Part shown: one piece after another, positions 1-5,963 of the stretch | Position numbering within the stretch: position 1 is the stretch's first letter | Layout of the letters: every line of letters starts with the position of its first letter | Source of the DNA: RGIG2707 sp045600065 | GTDB lineage: Bacteria > Bacillota > Clostridia > Peptostreptococcales > Anaerovoracaceae | NCBI GenBank assembly: GCA_045600065.1 | Contig: JAZRXE010000038.1 | Location: 1-17,981, forward strand | Direction: 5' to 3' | DNA: 17,981 bases | The notes under the pieces: generated by a model | Database searches by the model: none | Told to the model about the DNA's origin: nothing | Seen by the model: the letters and a program-made list of their open reading frames with translations, nothing else | Position numbers and translations under genes: made by a program

Positions 1-2
1 GG

Positions 3-293
3 TACCTGAATGATAAAAAACCCCGAAGTTCCATGAAAGGGCTCGCTTTCGACAGTTTGCTTCTGGGCCTGAACTACAACGATAACTATACCGAGCGTGT
101 GAACACGATCAAAGATGATCCTGTTTACATCCGTATGATAAAGAATTCCTCCGACGGAGAACCCAAGCTGGAAGCCTTGTTCCGGGGTGCTCCGGGCAGG
201 ATCAGAGCTGCCTATAACGAAGCCCGTGAGCAGGTCAGGAGTGTGGGTGAGATCACCGATGTGAAGGAGACTATTAAACTTCCAAGCAAATAG
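3..293 (+). CDS. C-terminal part of an unrecognised protein, cut by the window edge
   Basis: The frame is open from base 3 to the TAG at 291-293, giving at least 96 residues. The first Met is residue 11, with no convincing ribosome site before it, so I treat this as the tail of a longer gene. The visible part is soluble and charged, with no membrane segment or signal peptide and no motif I can assign. A rho-independent hairpin about 95 bases downstream (388-421) closes the transcript. The regulatory element found before the kinase gene lies beyond that terminator, so nothing here links this gene to the circuit downstream. Confidence refers to this being real coding sequence, not to any function. 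Confidence 0.6.
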   Translation, partial: YLNDKKPRSSMKGLAFDSLLLGLNYNDNYTERVNTIKDDPVYIRMIKNSSDGEPKLEALFRGAPGRIRAAYNEAREQVRSVGEITDVKETIKLPSK

Positions 294-387
294 CAGGGCA
301 TAGCACGGTTTGGTGTTTGCGAAATTATTTCAGCAATATTCATACAATATAAATTGATCAACCGGATATGCGATCCGGCTGAGACTG

Positions 388-421
388 AAGACAAAACTGT
401 TTTGGTTTTGTCTTTTGTTTT
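388..421 (+). terminator. Rho-independent terminator of the upstream gene
   Basis: A perfect 10-bp stem (388-397 with 405-414; core GACAAAAC/GTTTTGTC) has a 7-base loop and ends in TTTTGTTTT. The stem is AT-rich, so termination may be incomplete. It separates the partial first gene from the kinase promoter. Confidence 0.7.
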
Positions 422-553
422 GCAAAAAAAGCAGGGCAGATGCATCTCGCAAAACCGGAGTTCCCAAATGCTTTTGTGCCGGGGGGGGCACACAATCTTC
501 CTATTTTATGTTTATCTTAATTTTCTTATTTTTTTTATAGTAATTTTTAATAC

Positions 554-589
554 TCCGTCACGGAAAAGGTCATTTCTGTCCGTGACGGA
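554..589. repeat. Two palindromes TCCGT-N-ACGGA, 25 bp apart
   Basis: TCCGTCACGGA (554-564) and TCCGTGACGGA (579-589) are each a 5+1+5 palindrome and are also exact reverse complements of each other. As DNA they look like two operator sites on one face of the helix, roughly 2.4 turns apart. As RNA they would make an 11-bp stem with a 14-base loop. No T-run follows on either strand, so a simple terminator is unlikely. They lie about 100 bp upstream of the heptamer repeats of the kinase promoter. Confidence 0.6.
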
Positions 590-685
590 ATTTATAATCT
601 CTCTTAATATACATGAATAAAGATGACATTCAGTTCAATTTATATGCCGATATAAGCTAATTGATACTATTATTAACAATTTTAT

Positions 686-717
686 ACAGTATTTTGTCAG
701 TTTGAATATGATAAACT
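686..717 (+). promoter_or_regulatory. Kinase-gene promoter with SARP-like heptamer direct repeats (site A)
   Basis: ACAGTAT (686-692), four bases, TCAGTTT (697-703), then exactly 8 bp to a -10-like TAAACT (712-717). TATGAT at 707-712 is an alternative -10. There is no good -35 hexamer, as expected when an activator sits on the repeats. The same layout occurs at 3463-3494 and 4073-4104. Confidence 0.65.
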
Positions 718-780
718 TATAAAATGCCGTTAAAAGCCTTAAGCAGACTGCGGCAGTAAGTTAATTTTTTGTAAAGTACT

Positions 781-2610
781 ATGAACCCTAATTCATCTAA
801 TCCGGTCAGCAGACAATGGAACCAGCTGCTGATCACCGTAATATCCGTATTATGCTGTTTTTCTCTGGTATCGACCTTCCCCAAAAGGGGACCTGTGGCG
901 TACACAGATATGTCTTCATATGCCAAAAGCACCATAGAGTACCGCGATGGCCGCGTCCGTTCGACAGATGGCATAGAATTCGGACAGATTAATAAAGGAG
1001 ACAAGGTCATCATGAGTATTTTCCTTCCTCCGGAAATCAGGAAGGAGCAATCCACGCTGACCTTCGGCATCAATCATGCCGTCACGGATATTTATTTTCA
1101 AGACAGTCTTCTGATGAGCTACGGTGCTGATATAGACGAAAAGGGTCTGCTGATCTGCCATCATAATTATTTCGTGACCATACCCGACGATGCCTGGGGC
1201 CATGAGCTTACAGTGTGTATACGCGCAACGGAAAACAAGGCCTTCAACAGAATAGCAAAGCTGTGGCTCTATCCTACGGATAAGGCGTATCACTACTATT
1301 TTGATATAGAATTCGGACGGCTCATAATAGCTATCGTTGTTCTGACCATAAGTCTTGTGCTGCTGCTTGCGCTGCCGATTCTGGTGAGATACAGGCATCG
1401 CAGTCTGAATTATCTGTTTGTCGCTCTGTTCGGCATTTTCAGCTCTGTGTGGATGATACTCGCCGAGGGCATACAGCAGTTTTTTGAAATAGACTCCTAT
1501 CTGATAACAACCTTCGAATTTGTTGCTTTTATCGCTCAGATACTGCCGCTGTGCGGACGGATAATGATAGAAGAAAGCAGCAAAAGAAAAAGAAAATACC
1601 TGTCCATGCTTCTGTGCGCGGACACAGTGTTCGTATTCGTGATTTGTCTTCTGAATTACAGCAACATAATGCATTTTTCTGTCACTGTCGGCTATTCGAC
1701 CTATTATATTGCAATCAACGGAATAGTTTTTGTCCTGAATTCCTTCTCCGGTGCGGATACGAGCGCCTTGTCAAGAAGGCTGTCGATGATTGGCATTTCA
1801 ATACTTTGCTCGGCCGGTATTTTCGATGTTATCCGCTTTAATCTGTATCGCTCCACAGGAACGGCCATGTTCAACGAAACAAGAAAGACCTTCCCTCTGG
1901 GCGTGCTGATATTCTTTATGCTTCTGGTATTTTCAGCCATACTCAACGACAGGGAGATGCAGGAGGCTGACAGAGAAAACCGATCAAGGCTGATGGCAAG
2001 CCAGATACAGCCGCATTTTCTGTATAATACCCTTGCTTCGATCAGAGAGATAATCTTCGAGGATCCTCAGTATGCGGCGGATATTCTGCTGGATTTCACC
2101 ACCTATCTGAGAGGCGCTGTCAGAGCAATGTCCGATGTCAAGGTCATCTCCTTTTCCGAGGAACTCAAAAATATCGAATCCTATGTCAAGATCGAAAAAA
2201 TGCGCATGGGAGACCGCCTGAACGTGGATTATCAGATCGAGTGCTCTGATTTCGCGGTCCCGCCGCTGAGTATTCAGCCCCTTGTGGAAAACTCCATCAA
2301 GCACGGTATATATAAAAGGGGAAGCAGCGGGGGCAGTGTTTCCATACGCAGTTATATTGATAATAATAATTATATAGTCCAAATCTTCGATACGGGTGTG
2401 GGCTTTGATGTTGAAGAATTCTACAGGATAAGCGAATCCAGGCAGACCGAATCGGCAGGCCTTAAGAATGTAAGCTCCAGACTGGAGGAGGTTGTACACG
2501 CTTCCCTGAATATCGTCAGCAAGCCCGACGTCTGTACCACTGCTACTGTAGTGATCCCCGCAGAGTACAACAAAAGACTTGCGGGAGCTCTGATCAACTC
2601 CGTTCAGTGA
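781..2610 (+). CDS. LytS/YpdA-type sensor histidine kinase with 7TM sensor region
   Basis: This is a 609-residue membrane kinase that should autophosphorylate and pass phosphate to the response regulator encoded next. It has an N-terminal membrane segment (about 17-33), an extracytoplasmic region (about 34-178), seven predicted membrane segments (about 181-388, as in 7TM-DISM-type sensors), a short linker, then the His_kinase/HATPase module. Visible key residues are the phosphoacceptor His412 in QIQPHFLYN, Asn504 in the N box (PLVENSIKHG) and the G1 box DTGVGF at 537-542. A stop at 772-774 blocks upstream extension and the next Met lies past the first membrane segment, so ATG 781 is the start despite lacking a Shine-Dalgarno sequence. 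Its promoter carries the heptamer repeats, suggesting autoregulation. The stimulus is unknown; the extracellular domain is not one I recognise. Confidence 0.93.
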   Translation: MNPNSSNPVSRQWNQLLITVISVLCCFSLVSTFPKRGPVAYTDMSSYAKSTIEYRDGRVRSTDGIEFGQINKGDKVIMSIFLPPEIRKEQSTLTFGINHAVTDIYFQDSLLMSYGADIDEKGLLICHHNYFVTIPDDAWGHELTVCIRATENKAFNRIAKLWLYPTDKAYHYYFDIEFGRLIIAIVVLTISLVLLLALPILVRYRHRSLNYLFVALFGIFSSVWMILAEGIQQFFEIDSYLITTFEFVAFIAQILPLCGRIMIEESSKRKRKYLSMLLCADTVFVFVICLLNYSNIMHFSVTVGYSTYYIAINGIVFVLNSFSGADTSALSRRLSMIGISILCSAGIFDVIRFNLYRSTGTAMFNETRKTFPLGVLIFFMLLVFSAILNDREMQEADRENRSRLMASQIQPHFLYNTLASIREIIFEDPQYAADILLDFTTYLRGAVRAMSDVKVISFSEELKNIESYVKIEKMRMGDRLNVDYQIECSDFAVPPLSIQPLVENSIKHGIYKRGSSGGSVSIRSYIDNNNYIVQIFDTGVGFDVEEFYRISESRQTESAGLKNVSSRLEEVVHASLNIVSKPDVCTTATVVIPAEYNKRLAGALINSVQ

Positions 2611-2638
2611 GAAAGTAATGGAAACGCAGGAGGTCTGA

Positions 2639-3427
2639 ATGAGAGCAATAATAGTTGATGATGAACCCATCATGATAAGATATTTTATGCGGGAAAGCCG
2701 TGCTTTCAGCGAGCTGAACGGCATTCAGGGCTTTGAGTGCGCAGAGGAGGCACTTGCTTACGCAAAGGATAATCTTATAGAGATAGCTTTTTTAGATATT
2801 GAGATGCCTGAAATGTCCGGTCTGGAGCTTGCTGTAAAGCTGAGAAGCATCAGACCTGATGTGCTTATAGTGTTTATTTCCGCCCATGATTATGTCAGGG
2901 ACTCCAATAATATAGGCGGAGATTACTATCTTATGAAGCCTTATAACTCCACATCCATAAAGCTTATGATGGACAGGATCAATCTTTTAGCTGTCCGTCA
3001 GAAAAAGAAGGTCTACATGCATATGTTCGGAGCCTTTACGATCACCGTGGACGGAATTCCCGTAATGCTCAGAGGAAAGGCCAAGGAAATGCTCGCATGC
3101 ATAGCCGTGCGCAGGGGCAAGGAGGTCAGCGGCCAGACCATATTCAACAGCCTTTGGGAGGGGAGATCCTACAGCAAGAACGAAATGACCCTGTATTATC
3201 ATACTGCGAGAAAGCTGAAGGATGTCCTGGAGGAAAACGGTCTCGGAGATCTTCTGATACCCACAGCCGGAGGCTATATGCTCAATACGGATATGGTTAC
3301 CTGCGACTACTTTTCCTGGCTCGACAACAGTTACGGAAATGGAGAACGCTTCAACGGCAGCTTCCTGACGGAATATTCCTGGGCGGAGCCTTTCCTTTCC
3401 GAGCTGATTTTCGATAATTTCGATTAA
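2639..3427 (+). CDS. Response regulator with SARP-like winged-helix output domain
   Basis: This is the 262-residue partner of the kinase, 28 bases downstream and preceded by AGGAGG (2628-2633), so the two are probably cotranscribed. The receiver domain (about 1-115) has every expected residue: acidic Asp7, Asp8 and Glu9, phosphoacceptor Asp53 in FLDIEMP, Ser81 and Lys100 in MKP. An OmpR/SARP-type winged helix follows (about 125-218). The last 45 residues (with FNGSFLTEYSWAEPF) resemble only the start of the BTAD domain that follows the winged helix in full SARP regulators. Known SARP-type regulators bind heptamer direct repeats at 11-bp spacing, and that pattern occurs before three transcription units in this window, including the kinase's own. 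That this protein binds those sites is inference. Confidence 0.93.
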   Translation: MRAIIVDDEPIMIRYFMRESRAFSELNGIQGFECAEEALAYAKDNLIEIAFLDIEMPEMSGLELAVKLRSIRPDVLIVFISAHDYVRDSNNIGGDYYLMKPYNSTSIKLMMDRINLLAVRQKKKVYMHMFGAFTITVDGIPVMLRGKAKEMLACIAVRRGKEVSGQTIFNSLWEGRSYSKNEMTLYYHTARKLKDVLEENGLGDLLIPTAGGYMLNTDMVTCDYFSWLDNSYGNGERFNGSFLTEYSWAEPFLSELIFDNFD

Positions 3428-3462
3428 TTGCGGCCTTATTTGTAAGAATTGCCGTAAAAAAT

Positions 3463-3494
3463 ACAGTATTTTGTCAGTATCGCTCTGATATCAT
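3463..3494 (+). promoter_or_regulatory. Promoter of the small membrane gene with heptamer repeats (site B)
   Basis: ACAGTAT (3463-3469), TTTG, TCAGTAT (3474-3480), then 8 bp and the -10 TATCAT (3489-3494, one mismatch to consensus). The repeat block is identical to site A except for one base. The expected transcription start (about 3500-3502) coincides with the first ATG of the gene. Confidence 0.72.
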
Positions 3495-3501
3495 AAATAA
3501 A

Positions 3502-3972
3502 ATGAAGGATTTGTGTCGGCGCTTTGTGCCCGGCAGGCTTCAATTTCAGATACTGACTATGTTAAAAACAATACTATATGCAGTGCTGCAGATGGTATTT
3601 GCAGCGGCGATAATTATGCTCTGGCAGGCGATTACCCGGAAAGAGCTGAGGGACAGCAGTCTTCACTTTCTCGGGATAGGTTTTCTGTTTCTTGAAATCG
3701 AATCCGTCATGCTTTGGTGGAAGCCTTTGCTGGAGGATGCTTCCGGCATTATTATCACAATCGTGAACCGCTGCATGATTATACTGCTTTTTGCTCTGAT
3801 TGCCGCCTTCGTTTATTTTAACGCAAAGGGCAGGGCTGAGTCATCTGATGATTCCATCGGCTATTGGAATATGGCTGTGACCTGTGTTCTTATAGCTACG
3901 GAGATCATTTTTGTTATATCCGCGGTCTATGAGCTTTCATGGCTCGTGTTCCTGGATGCCGCGTTATATTGA
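3502..3972 (+). CDS. Small four-segment membrane protein of unknown function
   Basis: This 156-residue protein has about four predicted membrane segments (roughly 21-42, 54-73, 83-106, 122-143). I do not recognise the family. In a Tad-like setting a prepilin peptidase would be the obvious guess, but its GxGD motif is absent, so I reject that. It sits between the response regulator and the pilin-adhesin operon and has its own copy of the heptamer-repeat promoter, so it is probably co-regulated with the surface structure. The start is uncertain: ATG 3502 falls at the predicted transcription start, which would make the mRNA leaderless, while Met20 (3559) also lacks a ribosome site and would still keep all four membrane segments. 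It could be an accessory factor for assembly or sensing. Confidence 0.75.
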   Translation: MKDLCRRFVPGRLQFQILTMLKTILYAVLQMVFAAAIIMLWQAITRKELRDSSLHFLGIGFLFLEIESVMLWWKPLLEDASGIIITIVNRCMIILLFALIAAFVYFNAKGRAESSDDSIGYWNMAVTCVLIATEIIFVISAVYELSWLVFLDAALY

Positions 3973-4072
3973 TTCTTATTCTTGTTATTATTCATTATTT
4001 TGTAATTTCTCAAATTTTTTTTGCAAAAAATATTAATTTTTAAACAAATATTTATATTTCTGTGAGATTTAT

Positions 4073-4104
4073 ACAGTATTTTTACAGTATCACCCTGTTA
4101 ATAT
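4073..4104 (+). promoter_or_regulatory. Promoter of the pilin-adhesin operon with perfect heptamer repeats (site C)
   Basis: Two identical ACAGTAT heptamers (4073-4079 and 4084-4090) sit 11 bp apart, followed by 8 bp and a -10-like TAATAT (4099-4104). This is the most regular of the three sites. The predicted leader to the first pilin ATG is about 95 bases. The flanking intergenic sequence (3973-4206) is very AT-rich. Confidence 0.72.
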
Positions 4105-4206
4105 TATGACAATTAATATGACATTACTGCGTAATTTCCCTGCTGAAGAGTCGAAAAGGGCATAATGCGTGGCAGTCTGAATTAAAACATATTGAGGCTG
4201 TAAATC

Positions 4207-4764
4207 ATGAAAAAATCGTCACAAGGAAAAATACTGTTTAAAGGCATTAGATCTCTGTTTGCAGAAGACGGGCAGTCCATGGTCGAATTCGCGCTGGTTT
4301 TGCCTATTCTGGTAATGCTTCTGCTTATTCCTCTTGATATTTACCGTTATGTAAGCCTGCAGGCAAAGCTGAATAATGCCGCTGTGGACGGACTGAACTA
4401 TGTCCGCTACGAGAATATAAAGGGCGGCACTTATGAGGACGCGATAAAGAGCGCCATAGATTCCGAATACGGAAGCAGCCTGGATGTGAGCCGCCTTGCA
4501 TTCGAAAAGCTCGAAAAATCAGGAAGCACCACAGAAGACTATACATATTATGTGTACTCTTCTGATAAAAGAAGCCACAGCTACCAGAATCAGTTCGACG
4601 CCAGGCCGTCCAATTACGAACATTGCACCATCACCGCGCAGCTCGGCTACGAGCTTAAGCCTATAACCTTCTGGGGCAGCCTGCTTATGGGCAGAAGCTG
4701 CACGGTCAAATCAAAAGAGGTCTCAAGAGATATATATTCCGGCGGATATGCCGCGGAGCCGTAA
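4207..4764 (+). CDS. TadE-like pseudopilin 1
   Basis: This 185-residue protein has one N-terminal hydrophobic segment preceded by a basic leader, the architecture of Tad-system pseudopilins (TadE/TadF). The motif DGQSMVEFALVLPIL fits prepilin-peptidase processing after Gly22, leaving Glu27 at position +5 of the mature protein. The membrane helix spans about 25-45, and the rest would lie outside the membrane. It is the first gene of a four-gene operon driven by the repeat-bearing promoter at 4073-4104. The ribosome site is weak (GAGG about 10 bases before the ATG). No Tad ATPase, platform protein, prepilin peptidase or major Flp pilin lies in this window, so assembly would need genes located elsewhere. 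Confidence 0.85.
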   Translation: MKKSSQGKILFKGIRSLFAEDGQSMVEFALVLPILVMLLLIPLDIYRYVSLQAKLNNAAVDGLNYVRYENIKGGTYEDAIKSAIDSEYGSSLDVSRLAFEKLEKSGSTTEDYTYYVYSSDKRSHSYQNQFDARPSNYEHCTITAQLGYELKPITFWGSLLMGRSCTVKSKEVSRDIYSGGYAAEP

Positions 4765-4768
4765 ATCA

Positions 4769-5353
4769 ATGAAAGGTATCAGACAATTGAGATCGTATAT
4801 TTTAAAGCCGCTGAAGGGTCTCAGGCGGGAGGCAGGACAGGCAATGGTGGAATTCGCACTGGTTCTGCCCGTGTTTCTTGCCATTGTATTGGGGATAATG
4901 GATATTGGCTATGTTACTGCCCAGCGGGAGATGTTTCTGCAGGGCTGCAGCCATCTGAGCTGGGAGATGACGGCTGCCTCTTTGGGCGATACCGATGATC
5001 TGAACTCTGTTCCCTCAAACAAAAAATACGATGAGGAGACTGTGACTCCCCTGATATATGCGGAATTACAGGAGCACAGCCTGTTCGGCTACGATGAAAA
5101 CAGGCTCAATGTGCTCAGCGCCTCGGCGGAAATGTATAACAAGCAGGACTACTATACGGTGCCCGGTTATGAGATCCCGGCGCCGGAGGAGAATGCCGTA
5201 AGCATTACCCGCTATATCGATATCAACGCAGAGCTCAGCTATGACATCTACCCCCTGACATTTGCCGGTAAATGGATGTTCGGGGATAAATATACCGTAA
5301 CAGAGGAGATCGACTGTACCAGAGTTTTAAGCACAAGGCACAGATCCGGCTAA
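4769..5353 (+). CDS. TadE-like pseudopilin 2
   Basis: This is a second pseudopilin of 194 residues from the chosen start. The motif EAGQAMVEFALVLPVF gives a predicted cleavage after Gly23 with Glu28 at +5, as in its neighbour. An earlier in-frame ATG at 4748 would overlap pseudopilin 1 by 17 bases. I prefer 4769 because its surroundings (GGAGCCGTAAATCA-ATG) closely copy those of the first pilin start (GAGGCTGTAAATC-ATG) and because it begins four bases after the upstream stop. The C-terminal part (residues about 50-194) has no motif I can name. Similar upstream context and shared motif suggest the two genes arose by duplication, although the distal sequences have diverged strongly. Confidence 0.85.
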   Translation: MKGIRQLRSYILKPLKGLRREAGQAMVEFALVLPVFLAIVLGIMDIGYVTAQREMFLQGCSHLSWEMTAASLGDTDDLNSVPSNKKYDEETVTPLIYAELQEHSLFGYDENRLNVLSASAEMYNKQDYYTVPGYEIPAPEENAVSITRYIDINAELSYDIYPLTFAGKWMFGDKYTVTEEIDCTRVLSTRHRSG

Positions 5354-5372
5354 CAGGGGAGGCTACAGGGGA

Positions 5373-5927
5373 TTGAAAATCAGATCGTTTTGTAAAAGGG
5401 AGGACGGGCAGGTCCTGGTGCTCTTTGCACTGCTGTTTTTAGTACTTTGTTTCTTCGTGGGGCTCGGCATAGACCTGAGCCTGCTGTACAAGCAGCGCAG
5501 CGCCATGCAAACCGCCCTGCAGACTGTCAGAGACAACCGCTTCACATATCAGGATTCCGTGCGATATGCGGAAAACCCCGCTGCGGAGCTGTATAAGATA
5601 GCTTCAAATACTCTGGCCGACAACGGCTGCGACGACCAGACCGGGCTTAAGGTTTATTTTAAGGAAGAAACACCCCAGCAGCATTACAGATATTTCACAG
5701 TCCGGACCGAGATCACCCAGGAATACCGCTGGGTCTTCCTGAATCTGTTCGGCCCTGACACGTCTATGGTCACAGTATATCTGGACGGCGGAGAATCTTA
5801 CGGAGACGGTGTTATAGAAAACGTATGGCATCCGAATCATTCTCCGTCTGCATATAACGGATGCTATGAAGGCGTGGTAGGTGAATCCTATACCGCGCAT
5901 ACTTCTGATTTACCCGAGGACTGGTAA
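5373..5927 (+). CDS. TadG-type pseudopilin-like protein with Leu at position +5
   Basis: This 184-residue protein begins at TTG 5373, behind AGGGGAGG (5355-5362, 10 bases away). The N-terminus (REDGQVLVLFALLFLVL, then GLGIDLSLLYKQRSAM) matches the Tad/TadG N-terminal domain: a short basic leader, a membrane helix (about 14-34) and a helical stretch. The position five after the Gly12-Gln13 junction is Leu17, where the two upstream pseudopilins have Glu. Glu+5 is important for processing and assembly in type IV pilin families, so this subunit may stay uncleaved as a membrane-anchored component. The C-terminal 40 residues (with two Cys-free, His- and Tyr-rich stretches) are not recognised. It is the third gene of the operon. 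Confidence 0.8.
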   Translation: MKIRSFCKREDGQVLVLFALLFLVLCFFVGLGIDLSLLYKQRSAMQTALQTVRDNRFTYQDSVRYAENPAAELYKIASNTLADNGCDDQTGLKVYFKEETPQQHYRYFTVRTEITQEYRWVFLNLFGPDTSMVTVYLDGGESYGDGVIENVWHPNHSPSAYNGCYEGVVGESYTAHTSDLPEDW

Positions 5928-5963
5928 TTAAACACTAAGAAGGGGAGACGGAGAAAGACAAAT

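Larger units (their letters stand above)
294..780. other. 487-base intergenic region with terminator, paired palindromes and promoter
   Basis: No convincing gene lies here; the short open frames lack ribosome sites and overlap the hairpins. In order it holds a small perfect hairpin (CCGGAT/ATCCGG, 362-378), an intrinsic terminator (388-421), a run of eight G (481-488) bracketed by TGTGCC/GGCACA arms, a T-rich stretch (about 505-550), a pair of 11-bp palindromes (554-564 and 579-589), and the kinase promoter with direct heptamer repeats (686-717). The leader from the predicted transcription start to the kinase ATG is about 57 bases and has no Shine-Dalgarno sequence. Confidence 0.7.

Noticed and set aside
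554..589. Second intrinsic terminator
   Set aside because: The stem is strong, but neither strand has a T-run directly after it and the loop is long. Operator-like palindromes explain it better.
354..620. 88-residue open frame in the first intergenic region
   Set aside because: It runs through the terminator hairpin, the G run and the paired palindromes and has no ribosome site.
3502..3972. Possible TadV-type prepilin peptidase
   Set aside because: Size and context would fit, but the GxGD catalytic motif of these aspartic peptidases is absent.
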